NCBI GenBank assembly: GCA_964563855.1
Contig: CAZLYU010000004.1
Coordinates: 1-64,000 of the forward strand
DNA length: 64,000 nt
Direction of reading: 5' to 3'
Source: JAFGRR01 sp964563855
GTDB taxonomy: Bacteria; Planctomycetota; Phycisphaerae; UBA1845; Fen-1342
The notes beneath the pieces were generated by a model, which saw only the letters and a list, made by a program, of their open reading frames with translations, made no database searches and had not been told where the DNA came from. Both the position numbers and the translations under genes were made by a program. Of this stretch, positions 44,262 through 53,217 are shown piece by piece (the stretch's first letter is position 1; each line of letters opens with the position of its first letter).

Positions 44262-45509
44262 ATGTCGGCGAGCGCGACCGGCGCGCGTTTTGCGATCCGC
44301 GCCCGATGGGCCGCCCCGATCACCGCCCCGTTGATCCACGACGCGTGCGTCGGCGTGAGCGCCGGGCGGCTGGATTTTGTCGGCCCGTACGACGCCTGTG
44401 CTCACCGCGACCGCGACGTGTTCGACGTCGGCGACGCCGTACTGCTGCCGGGACTGATCAACGCCCATACGCACCTGCAGCTCACGGGCTATGCCGACCG
44501 ATTGCCGCGCGGCCCGCTATGGCCCTGGGTGCGAGCGCTGATATCGCTACGCAATCAACCCGACGTCGTCGAGCGCGAGACGGCCGCGATCATTGACGGC
44601 GCGCGGCGCTCGCTGGCCGCGGGGGTGACGTGCGTCGGGGACATCTGCCGGATGCCGGTCGGCGTCGCGGTGGCGGCGTACGCTTTGACGGCGATACGCC
44701 GGGTCATCTTTCACGAACTGATCTCGATCGCCAAAGACGCGCCGCGCACGCCGACCGAGCTGGACGCATGGCTTGCGGATGCCGCGTCCGCACGCGACGC
44801 CGCGTCTGACGAGCTCACAACTCATGCTGTTTCTCCGCATGCGCCGTACACCACGATGAGCGAACATGCCGCCGCCGGTCAGCGTTTGGCGCTCACACAT
44901 GCCGTCCCCTGGAGCACGCACTGGTGCGAAACGCCGGAAGAGAGCGCCTGGCTGCGCGGCGACCGCGACACGTTGCCTGCTTGGCTGCGTGAGGCGCACG
45001 CGACGGCGGGGTTCGAACAGCCGGCGCGTGCAGTTGAGCACCTCAACGCGTACGCCTCGGTCGCGCCCGGTCTCTTGGTGCACTGCAACTATGTTGATGA
45101 AGCCCAGATCGCTCGGATCGTTGATCACGGCCACACCGTGGTCTACTGCCCGCTGGCTCACGCTTACTACGGTCATCCGCAATACCCGCTCGAGCACTTG
45201 CTGAGTGCTGGCTGCAACGTGGCGTTGGGGACGGATAGTGCGGCCAGCGGCGCGACGCTGAGCGTGCTTGACGAGATGCGCCACGTGCAACAGGTGTTCC
45301 CCTCAATCGCGGCCACCGACCTGTTCGCGATGGCGACCGTCAACGCCGCTCGCGGACTGCGTCTGCCGAATCTGGGCGTGTTGCGGCCGGGCGCCTTCGC
45401 CGATCTCGCGGCGTTCCCCATCGACGCGGAGCGGCCCCTCGACGAGCTGATTGACGCGCCGCGGAGGGCATCGCACGTATGGGTGGCGGGCAAGCCGGTG
45501 ATTGGGTGA
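44262..45509 (+). CDS. Amidohydrolase of the MTA/SAH or aminofutalosine deaminase type
   Basis: A 415-residue metal-dependent deaminase of the TRZ/ATZ group. The ligands are in place: HxH at 69-71 (GLINAHTHLQLTGY), His220 in STHWCETPEE, His274 in LLVHCNYVDEAQI and Asp325 in LGTDSAASGATLSVLDEM. VSPHAPYTTMSEHA also fits. Relatives remove the 6-amino group from methylthioadenosine, SAH or 6-amino-6-deoxyfutalosine. The purine-nucleoside phosphorylase-like gene 6 nt upstream supports a purine nucleoside substrate. No other menaquinone or methionine-salvage gene is nearby. ATG or GTG 44262 is coupled to the upstream stop. Confidence 0.82.
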   Translation: MSASATGARFAIRARWAAPITAPLIHDACVGVSAGRLDFVGPYDACAHRDRDVFDVGDAVLLPGLINAHTHLQLTGYADRLPRGPLWPWVRALISLRNQPDVVERETAAIIDGARRSLAAGVTCVGDICRMPVGVAVAAYALTAIRRVIFHELISIAKDAPRTPTELDAWLADAASARDAASDELTTHAVSPHAPYTTMSEHAAAGQRLALTHAVPWSTHWCETPEESAWLRGDRDTLPAWLREAHATAGFEQPARAVEHLNAYASVAPGLLVHCNYVDEAQIARIVDHGHTVVYCPLAHAYYGHPQYPLEHLLSAGCNVALGTDSAASGATLSVLDEMRHVQQVFPSIAATDLFAMATVNAARGLRLPNLGVLRPGAFADLAAFPIDAERPLDELIDAPRRASHVWVAGKPVIG

Positions 45510-45534
45510 GCAGCGCGTTGGCGCGCGACGAGCG

Positions 45535-46242
45535 CTATCGCCGCCGACCCAGCAGCCCGCGTTCACATTCCACCAGCGCTTTGACGATCTGATCGACATC
45601 GTCGCCGGCGTCGCGAATCTCGTCGGCGAGTTGCGACGCGAACAACATGGAGAGCCGCGCGAGGGCATGCAGGTGCTGGCGTTCGTCATGACAGCACACC
45701 ATGACGAAGACGTCGGTTAGACGTCCATCCATCGCACCGAACGGAATTCCCTGCGGCACGCGGGCGATGACCACCAGCGGCTGGGCGCTGAAGTATGGGT
45801 CCGGACGGCGTGGATGCGGAAACGCAAACCCGCCGGGGAGCGCCGTGCTGTGGAGGGCTTCGCGTTGCTCCAGGGCGTCGCACAGGCCGGCGGCGTCATA
45901 GACGAGCCCGGTGCGCTCTGCGACGCGTGCGAGCTCACGCGGGACCGACGGTTTCGACCGGGCGGGCAGATGCGGCTCGATCGCTTCCGGGAACACGAAG
46001 CGACTGATGGCGACTTCGTCCGGCGTTTCCGTCATCGCGCGTTCGAGGTTGAGCAGATCGCGCACATCGAGGAAGTGCATCTCGTGCTGCAGCCATTCGA
46101 GCAGCTCGGCGCGGTTAAACCGCCACTCGCCGCCGATGTTGCGCCCCGGCAACTTGCCGCGATCCGCCAGCTTCTTCACATCGCGGGCGTCCATCCCGAT
46201 GTGCCGGGCGAGTTCTTCGAGCGTCATGTTGCTGAATGACAT
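45535..46242 (-). CDS. HTH domain fused to PTS EIIA-like domain
   Basis: A 235-residue protein. Residues 7-52 are an excisionase/MerR-like helix-turn-helix (LEELARHIGMDARDVKKLAD, then RNIGGEWRFNRAELLEWLQ). Residues about 80-230 are a fructose/nitrogen-type EIIA domain with the phosphorylatable His143 in GGFAFPHPRRPDPY and downstream DVFVMVCCHDERQHLHALAR. No EIIB, EIIC or HPr gene is present. It therefore probably works as a phosphorylation-responsive regulator and not in sugar uptake. ATG 46242 has AGGTG shortly upstream. Convergent with the amidohydrolase (25-bp gap). Confidence 0.85.
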   Translation of the reverse strand: MSFSNMTLEELARHIGMDARDVKKLADRGKLPGRNIGGEWRFNRAELLEWLQHEMHFLDVRDLLNLERAMTETPDEVAISRFVFPEAIEPHLPARSKPSVPRELARVAERTGLVYDAAGLCDALEQREALHSTALPGGFAFPHPRRPDPYFSAQPLVVIARVPQGIPFGAMDGRLTDVFVMVCCHDERQHLHALARLSMLFASQLADEIRDAGDDVDQIVKALVECERGLLGRRR

Positions 46243-46426
46243 ACGCACCTGGCCCCACCGGCGACTCTTGCGCTCGCATAGCCCACCACAAAAATATGCT
46301 CGTCGCTCACGTCCGCGTCAAACCGGCCCCGGACGCATTCTTTACCGCGCGACGACTTCATTCCGGCGCCGAATCTGCAGATGGAATGAGAGTCTTCGCC
46401 GTTGGTTCGCGCTGGGAGGTGCGGCA

Positions 46427-47425
46427 ATGCGTCCGATCGCGTTTGTGGTGTGCTTCAGCCTCGGCGTTACCCTCATGGTGTTGAGCCATGGTTATCAGCC
46501 ACGCCGTGCAACTGCCGCGGCGCCGAACGCGACGGTGGAGCAGCCCGAGTCAGCGGCGGAAGACACGCGTCGCCCCCGCTGGCGGCCGCGACGCATTCGT
46601 CAGAGCGAGCGGCCCTTCCGCGCGGCGGCGCGTCGGGCTGCGACGGTGACGCCATCCGAAGCGTCCGAGACCACGCTGCCGGACGCGGCGGTGGAAGCCG
46701 TTCCGATGGCGGCTGAGGCGCCGACCGTTCCCGAGGAGGAGCCCGCGTCGCTCGCGAGCTCGCATCCCAGTGCGACTGCAATGGAGCCGAGCACCGCCCC
46801 CCTGCTTACACCGCCCGCACCGGATGAAGCGGAGCGCGTGCATTGGGCCGGCGAGCCGCTCCGACTGAGCGTGGATGTGGCCGGGGACGAGTCGTACGTG
46901 CTCTGGTGGGAGCAGGCGAGCGGGCCGCCGGTCACCATCGAAGATCCGCAACGCGCCAGCACGACGGTTGTGAACGGTTTCGACGCGATCGAAGACCCGT
47001 GGACGACCACGACGCTCGAGTTCGAGGTCACCATCGCAACCGAGTCCGGTCGTACCGACGCTATACGCATCGTCAAGCGGGTGCGGGCGACGCCCGACCT
47101 CGACGTGATTCCCGGGGTGGCGGCGGAAGCGCGGGTGGAGCGGCGTTTCGAACGGTGGTCGGGCACGCGTCTGGGAGTCATTGAAGCGGAGATGGCGCGC
47201 CCCGACGGTCGCGTGGCGAGCTTTGTGGTGGATTCGGCGACGCCGCTCGACTTTGAATCGATTGAAGCCGGTGTTTTTGAGATGACCTATTTTGTCGAGG
47301 CCGGCCGCCACCTGTATCAGTTCGATGTGTACCAGCCTGTAGATGAGAAAGAAACGCGGATGGTCTTGTGGGTGGAGTCTTCGGCGGGAGTGCCGGCGCT
47401 CATTCGACTGGTGGTCCGCTGGTAG
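46427..47425 (+). CDS. Exported or membrane-anchored protein, unknown function
   Basis: 332 residues. MRPIAFVVCFSLGVTLMVLS is a signal or anchor. A low-complexity Arg/Ala/Pro/Glu-rich stretch follows (30-135; for example RRPRWRPRRIRQSERPFRAA, then VPMAAEAPTVPEEEPASL). A folded C-terminal part runs from about 140 (WAGEPLRLSVDVAGDESYVL, WWEQASGPPVTIEDP, ALIRLVVRW) and looks like a PKD/Ig-type beta-sandwich. GGAGG lies 7 nt before ATG 46427. A 42-residue membrane peptide gene follows 29 nt later. Possibly a periplasmic linker protein; family not recognised. Confidence 0.75.
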   Translation: MRPIAFVVCFSLGVTLMVLSHGYQPRRATAAAPNATVEQPESAAEDTRRPRWRPRRIRQSERPFRAAARRAATVTPSEASETTLPDAAVEAVPMAAEAPTVPEEEPASLASSHPSATAMEPSTAPLLTPPAPDEAERVHWAGEPLRLSVDVAGDESYVLWWEQASGPPVTIEDPQRASTTVVNGFDAIEDPWTTTTLEFEVTIATESGRTDAIRIVKRVRATPDLDVIPGVAAEARVERRFERWSGTRLGVIEAEMARPDGRVASFVVDSATPLDFESIEAGVFEMTYFVEAGRHLYQFDVYQPVDEKETRMVLWVESSAGVPALIRLVVRW

Positions 47426-47454
47426 CCACGCGCATCGAACTGGAGAGCAGAGTG

Positions 47455-47583
47455 ATGGGTAGCCTTATGTGGGTCGTTGGGCTCGGACTGGTGCTGGCGA
47501 GTTTCGGCTTCCTGATGGGTAAACCGCGTCAGTCCGGTCGACCGCGGATCTCCATCAACGACGATCAGGCCAAAAGCCTGTAG
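47455..47583 (+). CDS. 42-residue single-pass membrane peptide
   Basis: MGSLMWVVGLGLVLASFGFL is a membrane helix; the tail (MGKPRQSGRPRISINDDQAK) is basic then acidic. GGAG lies about 9 nt before ATG 47455. It follows the exported protein by 29 nt on the same strand, so it is probably translated from the same message. No known family. Short, so moderate confidence. Confidence 0.55.
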   Translation: MGSLMWVVGLGLVLASFGFLMGKPRQSGRPRISINDDQAKSL

Positions 47584-47789
47584 CAGACACGCGGATCGAA
47601 AATCTGTGCGTGCCTCCGAGCGGCCGCGACGTGCGAGCGCACGCGCGGCCGCTTGCTTTCCTTTGCGCGGCAATCTGTCATCTCTTTGTGAATCGTACCC
47701 CGTCATCGGACGATCAAGTGATCGAACGAAACCGGCGAGGGAGACCTCGCCGCGTTATCGGAGATATGCCGAACGGGAGCCGAAACACC

Positions 47790-49826
47790 ATGCTGGGAAC
47801 TGCGACGATTGGGAAACGCGTCACGTCTGGATTCATTTTACTGGTCGTCTTGACGGCTGGGGTCGGCGGCATGGCCGTATGGAACATGCGGGCCGTGCTT
47901 GGCGAGTCGCAGGTTTTGGCCGCCGAATACGTACCCGAAGTGAAGTTCGCCAATGAGGTGGAGCGTCAAGCGCAGCTGACGATGTACGCCATGCGGGGGT
48001 ATGGATTGACGGACGACCCGCAGTTGCTCGCTGAGGCCCGCGAAAGTTTGGCTGAAGTGCGAGCCGGTCTTGAACAATGCCGCCAGTTGGCGGACCGCGC
48101 CACGCGACTCGTGAAGCTGGAAGGCCTTGTACAGACCTGCACCGACGCGGTCGACCGCTACACGCAACTCGTCGACGAGACCGTGAGCGTCAATGCCGCA
48201 ATGGCGGAGCTCCGCGACGCGCTCGACGGGGCGGCGGCGCAGTTCGTCAGCGCCGCGACCGGATTCCTTCACTCCCAGGAACAGGCGATGAAGGAAGACA
48301 TCAAGACGGGCAAGAGCAGCAGTGAGCTCGAGGAACGCGCGACGAAGATTGCGCTCGCGAGTCAGGTGCTCGACACCGGGCAATTGACGCGCATCGCGTG
48401 CTTCAAGGCGCAGGCGCTGCGCGATCCGGAACTGATTCGCGACGCGAACCCGAACTTTGACGCGATCCTCGCCAGCATCGATCAACTGCGCGAAGTCACC
48501 CGCCTCGAAAGCGACATCAAGTTGCTCGATCAAGTCACGCAGGCCGCGAATGCGTACAAGATCGAAATGAACAAGCTGCTCGAAAAATTCCTCTCCAACG
48601 CGCGACTCGGAAAGCAGCGCGACGAGGTGGGGTCACGCGTGCTCGCAGCCGCTCGCGACACCGCGGTCGCCGGCATCGAAGGCACGGTCGCGATCGCAGA
48701 CGGCAGCGCCGCCGCCCTCTCGCGTTCGTCCAACATCGTGATCGGCGGCGTGATCGGCGCGATGGTGTTGGGCGTCGCGATCGCGCTGGTGATCACGCGC
48801 ACGTTGAATCGCACGCTCGACAAGATCATCACGCGGCTCGACCGTGGCTCGGAGCAGGTCAGCGATGCATCGCAGCAGGTGGCGTCTGCGTCGCAGCAAC
48901 TTGCGGAAGGCGCCGGTGTGCAGGCCTCGTCGCTCGAAGAGACCAGCAGCGCCCTCGAGGAAATGGCGTCGATCACGCGCAACAACGCCGAGAGCGCCCA
49001 GAAGGCCAACGAGCTTGCGGAGCAGGCCCGGACGGCGGCGTCCGCCGGCGACCAGACCATGCATCGCCTGAACAACGCGATGAGCGCGATCAACGAGTCC
49101 TCCGGCAAGATCAGCAAGATCATCAAGGTCATCGAGGAAATCGCGTTCCAGACCAACCTGCTGGCGCTCAACGCGGCCGTCGAAGCCGCGCGGGCCGGCG
49201 AGCACGGCAAGGGCTTCGCGGTCGTCGCGGATGAGGTGCGAAACCTCGCGATGCGGGCCGCCGAAGCCGCACGCGAAACGACCGGGCTGATCGAGGATTC
49301 GGTGCATCGCGCGCAGGAAGGCGCTGGCGTCGCCGAAGAGGTGGCCAAGGGTCTCGAGGCGATTGTTCGCAACGTGACCGACGTGTCGGCACTGATCGCG
49401 AACATCGCGAAGGCGTCGGAAGAGCAAGCCCAAGGCGTCGATCAGGTGAACACCGCCGTTTCGCAGATGGATCGCGTGACGCAGCAGACCGCCGCCACCG
49501 CGGAGGAGTCTTCGTCGGCGGCTCAGGAACTGTCGGCCCAGTCCGTCTCGGTAAAGGGTGTAGTTGACGAACTGATCCAACTGGTTCGCGGGCGCGGCGA
49601 CGTCGCCCCGACTAAGCACGACACGCAGACGATGAAGGCTCGGCTGCAGGCCGCTAAGCGTCCCGCCGCGCCGCTGACCAAGACGAAAGCGGCCCCGAGC
49701 GCGGCGGTTGCCGCCAAGACGCCGTCGAGCGCCAAGGCGGTTGACGCTGAAACGGACGAGTTCACGTTTGATGAAGCCGCGTTCGCGAATGATCAGGCGG
49801 GGCAGAAGGAGCTTGAGGGCTTCTAA
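47790..49826 (+). CDS. Methyl-accepting chemotaxis protein
   Basis: 678 residues. TM1 is at 12-31 and TM2 at 315-336 (NIVIGGVIGAMVLGVAIALV). Between them is an all-helical periplasmic domain of about 280 residues, longer than a four-helix bundle and like the helical bimodular type. A HAMP-like region and the signalling hairpin follow, with the invariant tip EIAFQTNLLALNAAVEAARA (450-469) and GEHGKGFAVVADEVRNLAMR. The tail (DEFTFDEAAFANDQAG) lacks the CheR-tethering NWxxF motif. ATG 47790 (GGGAG 10 nt upstream) is preferred over ATG 47766. No che gene is nearby, so it must join a remote array. The ligand is unknown. Confidence 0.93.
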   Translation: MLGTATIGKRVTSGFILLVVLTAGVGGMAVWNMRAVLGESQVLAAEYVPEVKFANEVERQAQLTMYAMRGYGLTDDPQLLAEARESLAEVRAGLEQCRQLADRATRLVKLEGLVQTCTDAVDRYTQLVDETVSVNAAMAELRDALDGAAAQFVSAATGFLHSQEQAMKEDIKTGKSSSELEERATKIALASQVLDTGQLTRIACFKAQALRDPELIRDANPNFDAILASIDQLREVTRLESDIKLLDQVTQAANAYKIEMNKLLEKFLSNARLGKQRDEVGSRVLAAARDTAVAGIEGTVAIADGSAAALSRSSNIVIGGVIGAMVLGVAIALVITRTLNRTLDKIITRLDRGSEQVSDASQQVASASQQLAEGAGVQASSLEETSSALEEMASITRNNAESAQKANELAEQARTAASAGDQTMHRLNNAMSAINESSGKISKIIKVIEEIAFQTNLLALNAAVEAARAGEHGKGFAVVADEVRNLAMRAAEAARETTGLIEDSVHRAQEGAGVAEEVAKGLEAIVRNVTDVSALIANIAKASEEQAQGVDQVNTAVSQMDRVTQQTAATAEESSSAAQELSAQSVSVKGVVDELIQLVRGRGDVAPTKHDTQTMKARLQAAKRPAAPLTKTKAAPSAAVAAKTPSSAKAVDAETDEFTFDEAAFANDQAGQKELEGF

Positions 49827-49865
49827 ATCGCGCCCTGCAACGCTGACGCTTGAGACGATTTCGAT

Positions 49866-49909
49866 GCCAGGCGGGCGAGACGCAGTGTCTCGTGCGCCTG
49901 GCTTCATTT
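49866..49909 (+). terminator. Intrinsic terminator after the chemoreceptor gene
   Basis: GCCAGGCG-GG-CGAGAC, 5-nt loop, GTCTCG-TG-CGCCTGGC, followed by TTCATTT. A long stem with one internal mismatch pair and a T-rich tail, 40 nt after the stop. Confidence 0.7.
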
Positions 49910-50045
49910 GAAGCGCCATAACGGCGCGCTCCCTCGCTGGTCGCGCTCGACGCCGACAACGACTGCCCGTGCGGCGATCTGCGCAACCGTCACTGTTCGG
50001 CGGTTTGCATCGTCACTACGATGACCGACGGGAGAGCGATACCGA

Positions 50046-51968
50046 GTGGCCGAACACGACCGAACAGCCGTCAGCGATCCAGCCGGGAGCGGGAGCCGCT
50101 GGGCGACCCCTCCGAGCCGTCCCGTGGTGTGGCTCACGCTCCTGGCGTCGACGCTGCTGGGCCACGGGGGCGCGATCTTCGACGGCGTTTCATACGACGA
50201 CTACCTGCACCGCGAACGACTGAGCACGCTCGGCTGGAGTTGGTCGGATCTGGTCGAGTCGACGACGTTCGACTTCCCCGGGCAGGACATGCAGTTCTGG
50301 TGGCAAGGCGACGCCGTGCAGTGGCGCTACCCGCGTGCGGTCTGCATGCTGATCATGAAGATCGAGTATGTGATCGCCGGCGGCGACCCGCGCATCCTGC
50401 ACGCGTTCGGCTTGTGGTGGCACTTCGCGTGCGCGTGTTTGCTGTATGAGCTGGCGCGCTGGGTGTTGCCGCGGGGCTATTGGGCGCTGCTTGCGGCGCT
50501 GATCTTTGCGTGGGGGCCCAACGCGGCGTTCGCCGTGACGTGGACCGCGGCGCGGAATGCACTGCTGAGCGCGTTCTTCTTGTTCGCCACGCTGCTCGCG
50601 TATGCGCGGGCGTCCTTCTCGGCGGACCGTCGGCCGCGGCCGCTGCACGCCGGCTGGTTGGCGCTGGCCGTCGTGCTGTGGGGCGCGGCGCTGTTCTCAC
50701 GCGAGGTGGCGATCATCCTGCCCGCGCTGGCTCTCGGCTGGGATCTGAGTTTCGGCGGCGTGCAGCATCTGCGGCGACGATGGTGGGTGCATGGGCTGCT
50801 GTTCGCGCTCGCGGGCGCATTCGTCTATTGGCGGGTGGCGGTCTTTGCGACCGGGCCCTTCCCCGACGCCTACTTCGAAGCGCCTGACGGCGTCATGTAT
50901 GTGTTGTGGCTGGTCGCCAAGTTTGTGCAGACCACGTTTCAGATCATGTTCTTCATCCCCCTGCTCACCTTGTTCGACCCGGTGTACGGCTGGACCCCGA
51001 CCATCATAGGCGTACACATCGTGATGGGCGTGCTGCTGATCGGGCTGCTGATTGCGTACGCCGTGCTTACCAGGAATGTGCGGGGCGGCTGGTTTTGGCC
51101 GTTCGCGATGCTCGCGGCGCTGGCGCCGATCCTGCCGATTTCGCCGATGCCGCACTTCGCGCACCTACCGATCGCGATGTACGCGGTGACGGCGGCGTTG
51201 CTGATCTCACGGCTGCCGCGCTGGCGGGTTGCGCTGGCGTGGGGCAATCTGCTGCTCGTGTTCTGCGCGCTGCTGGGGCACCGTGCGGTCTACCGGACGG
51301 CGTTCGCGGCTGAAGAATTGATCTACCGCGACATTGCTGCGAGCACGCCGACACCGCGTCCCGGCGACCAGTTCTTCTTCATCAACCTGCCGCTGTCGAC
51401 GACCTTTGTGATGCTGGCGATGCAGGAGCGCTGGGACGTCGACGGGCTGCAGGGTCATGGGCTCACGCTGTCACCCGACGCCCTCTGGATGCCGCTGGAC
51501 ACGACGGTTGAACAGGTCAGCCCGAATGCGTTCGTGCTGCGTCGACCGGGTCCCGGGTTTTTCTCGACGCGCGTCGAGCGCGTCTTCCTGCGGATGACGA
51601 CGCCGCGTGCGCCGCTGCCGGTCGGCCGGGAGATTGACGGGGGCGCGTTTCGCGTGGAGCTGTTGGAGGCAAGCGCGATCGGGATCGAAGCCATTCGATT
51701 CACGTTTCCCGAGCCGCTCGACGCCCCGCACTATCACTTCTTCGTCGCGACGCCGGAGCGGCCGATGGCGCGGCTGGACTTCGGCGATCACGGATTGATC
51801 GAACCGGATCCGCTGGAAACGGAGTCGTTTCGGGCCCAGGAGTCTGATTTGCTGGCGGTGCGCGACTGGCCTTACGAACTCCGCGATCGATACGCGCCGG
51901 ACTGGCGCCCGCAGTCGATCGCCACGCCGGGACCATTTCAGACCGCAGACGCCCCCACGGCGCCTTAG
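50046..51968 (+). CDS. GT-C-like polytopic membrane glycosyltransferase
   Basis: 640 residues: ten or eleven hydrophobic helices in the first 410 residues, then a soluble domain of about 230. Just after helix 1 the sequence GVSYDDYLHRERL places two aspartates in the first outer loop, as in ArnT/PMT-type GT-C enzymes that use polyprenyl-phosphate sugars. RNALLSAFFLFATLLAY and FSREVAIILPALALGWDLSF are typical of the GT39/GT83-like proteins of planctomycetes. The C-terminal domain (FFINLPLSTTFVMLAMQERW) may be periplasmic. GTG 50046 has GGAGAG 9 nt upstream. Acceptor and donor unknown. A HIT hydrolase gene follows 19 nt later. Confidence 0.7.
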   Translation: MAEHDRTAVSDPAGSGSRWATPPSRPVVWLTLLASTLLGHGGAIFDGVSYDDYLHRERLSTLGWSWSDLVESTTFDFPGQDMQFWWQGDAVQWRYPRAVCMLIMKIEYVIAGGDPRILHAFGLWWHFACACLLYELARWVLPRGYWALLAALIFAWGPNAAFAVTWTAARNALLSAFFLFATLLAYARASFSADRRPRPLHAGWLALAVVLWGAALFSREVAIILPALALGWDLSFGGVQHLRRRWWVHGLLFALAGAFVYWRVAVFATGPFPDAYFEAPDGVMYVLWLVAKFVQTTFQIMFFIPLLTLFDPVYGWTPTIIGVHIVMGVLLIGLLIAYAVLTRNVRGGWFWPFAMLAALAPILPISPMPHFAHLPIAMYAVTAALLISRLPRWRVALAWGNLLLVFCALLGHRAVYRTAFAAEELIYRDIAASTPTPRPGDQFFFINLPLSTTFVMLAMQERWDVDGLQGHGLTLSPDALWMPLDTTVEQVSPNAFVLRRPGPGFFSTRVERVFLRMTTPRAPLPVGREIDGGAFRVELLEASAIGIEAIRFTFPEPLDAPHYHFFVATPERPMARLDFGDHGLIEPDPLETESFRAQESDLLAVRDWPYELRDRYAPDWRPQSIATPGPFQTADAPTAP

Positions 51969-51987
51969 CGGCGCGGAGCCACACGCG

Positions 51988-52500
51988 ATGCCCGAATTCA
52001 ACACCAACCTGTGGGCGCCCTGGCGGATGGAGTACATCGAGAGCCTGTCGGATGGAGCGGGCGGGTGCTTCTTGTGCGCCGCGCTGGCCGACCCGACGCA
52101 GGACGAAGCCAATCACGTGATCTGGCGCCGCAGCAACGCGCTGGTGTTGCTCAACAAGTACCCGTACAGCAGCGGGCATTTGCTGATCGCTCCGCACGCG
52201 CACGAATCGTCGCTCGAAGCGCTCGACGATGAGGCGCTTTGCGACCTGATGCGCACCGCACGCGATGCGCAGCGCGTCTTGACGCGGGCCGTCGGGGCCG
52301 GCGGCTTCAACGTCGGCTTCAACATCGGCGCGTGCGCCGGCGCAGGGCTCCCCGACCATGTGCACTGCCACGTCGTGCCGCGCTGGGGCGGCGACGTGAA
52401 CTACATGGCCGTCATCGGCGACATCAAGGTCATGCCGATTGCGATGGCCCGCACCGCCGAACGAATCCGAACGGCGGGACGGGAGCTAGGCTTGAGCTAG
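51988..52500 (+). CDS. HIT-family nucleotide hydrolase/phosphorylase
   Basis: 170 residues. The histidine triad HVHCHVV is at 124-130 (His124, His126, His128), with His126/128 the nucleophile region. NTNLWAPWRMEYIESL at 6-21 and the Cys27-Cys30 pair CFLC match the Ap4A-phosphorylase-like branch widespread in bacteria and actinobacteria. LLNKYPYSSGHLLIAPHAH is the core strand. It probably splits dinucleoside polyphosphates or related AMP conjugates. GGAG lies 9 nt before ATG 51988. The last 15 bp overlap the 3' end of the convergent acyltransferase gene. Confidence 0.92.
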   Translation: MPEFNTNLWAPWRMEYIESLSDGAGGCFLCAALADPTQDEANHVIWRRSNALVLLNKYPYSSGHLLIAPHAHESSLEALDDEALCDLMRTARDAQRVLTRAVGAGGFNVGFNIGACAGAGLPDHVHCHVVPRWGGDVNYMAVIGDIKVMPIAMARTAERIRTAGRELGLS

Positions 52501-53217
52501 TTCGGGCTGGGCTGTGACGTGGGGGCGCGCCGGCAGGAGCATGGCGAGCTCGTCCGCATTGGCGGTCGGCTGTTTGATCGCGCGGGCCGGCACACCCACG
52601 ACGGTCGCCAGCGGCGCCACGTCGGCGAGCACCACCGCCCCCGCGCCGACGATCGCCTCGCACCCGATCGTGACTTTCGGCACGACGGTCGCACCGATGC
52701 CGACAAACGCGCCCGGCTCGATCTTCACGCGACCCGCGACCCGCGCACCGGGGCAAACGTGGGCCCCCTCTCCGACCATGGTGAAGTGATCGATGAGGCA
52801 GCCGGTGTTCAGGATCACGGAGTCGCCGACCTGGGAGTGGGCGCAAATCACGGCGCCCGCGGCGACCACCACATTCCGCCCGACGGTGACCGACTCGGCG
52901 AGCGTGGCGGAGGGATGGACTGCGTTGGTGAGCGACAACCCGGCGCGCAGCACTTGTCTGGCGAGGCCGCGTCGGACGCCGTTATCGCCGATCGCGACAA
53001 TGACTGCGCGTGCGTCGTGCTGCTCGGCGAGCTCGGTCAGGGCGTCGATCGGCCCCAGGACGGGGACGCCGTCGATTCGACGTCCGTGGAGCGCGGGGTT
53101 GTTGTCGAGCAACCCGACGACATGCCGGTCGGCCTGCTGAAACAGGATATCGAGTACGACGCGGGCATGGCCGCCGGCGCCGAGGACGAGCAGACGTTGA
53201 GCGACGTTGGCCAGCAT
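52486..53217 (-). CDS. NeuD/PglD-like sugar O-acyltransferase
   Basis: About 243 residues. The N-terminal PglD-type Rossmann domain has LLVLGAGGHARVVLDILFQQ and VVGLLDNNPALHGRRIDGVP. The C-terminal left-handed beta-helix of hexapeptide repeats starts near NAVHPSATLAESVTVGRNVV and has the catalytic-type His in GCLIDHFTMVGEGAHVCPGA. Such enzymes acetylate amino-sugar nucleotides or sialic-acid-like sugars for surface glycans. The start is uncertain (ATG 53217 or TTG 53253). It is divergent from the polysaccharide export operon, so it may supply that pathway. Confidence 0.87.
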   Translation of the reverse strand: MLANVAQRLLVLGAGGHARVVLDILFQQADRHVVGLLDNNPALHGRRIDGVPVLGPIDALTELAEQHDARAVIVAIGDNGVRRGLARQVLRAGLSLTNAVHPSATLAESVTVGRNVVVAAGAVICAHSQVGDSVILNTGCLIDHFTMVGEGAHVCPGARVAGRVKIEPGAFVGIGATVVPKVTIGCEAIVGAGAVVLADVAPLATVVGVPARAIKQPTANADELAMLLPARPHVTAQPELAQA

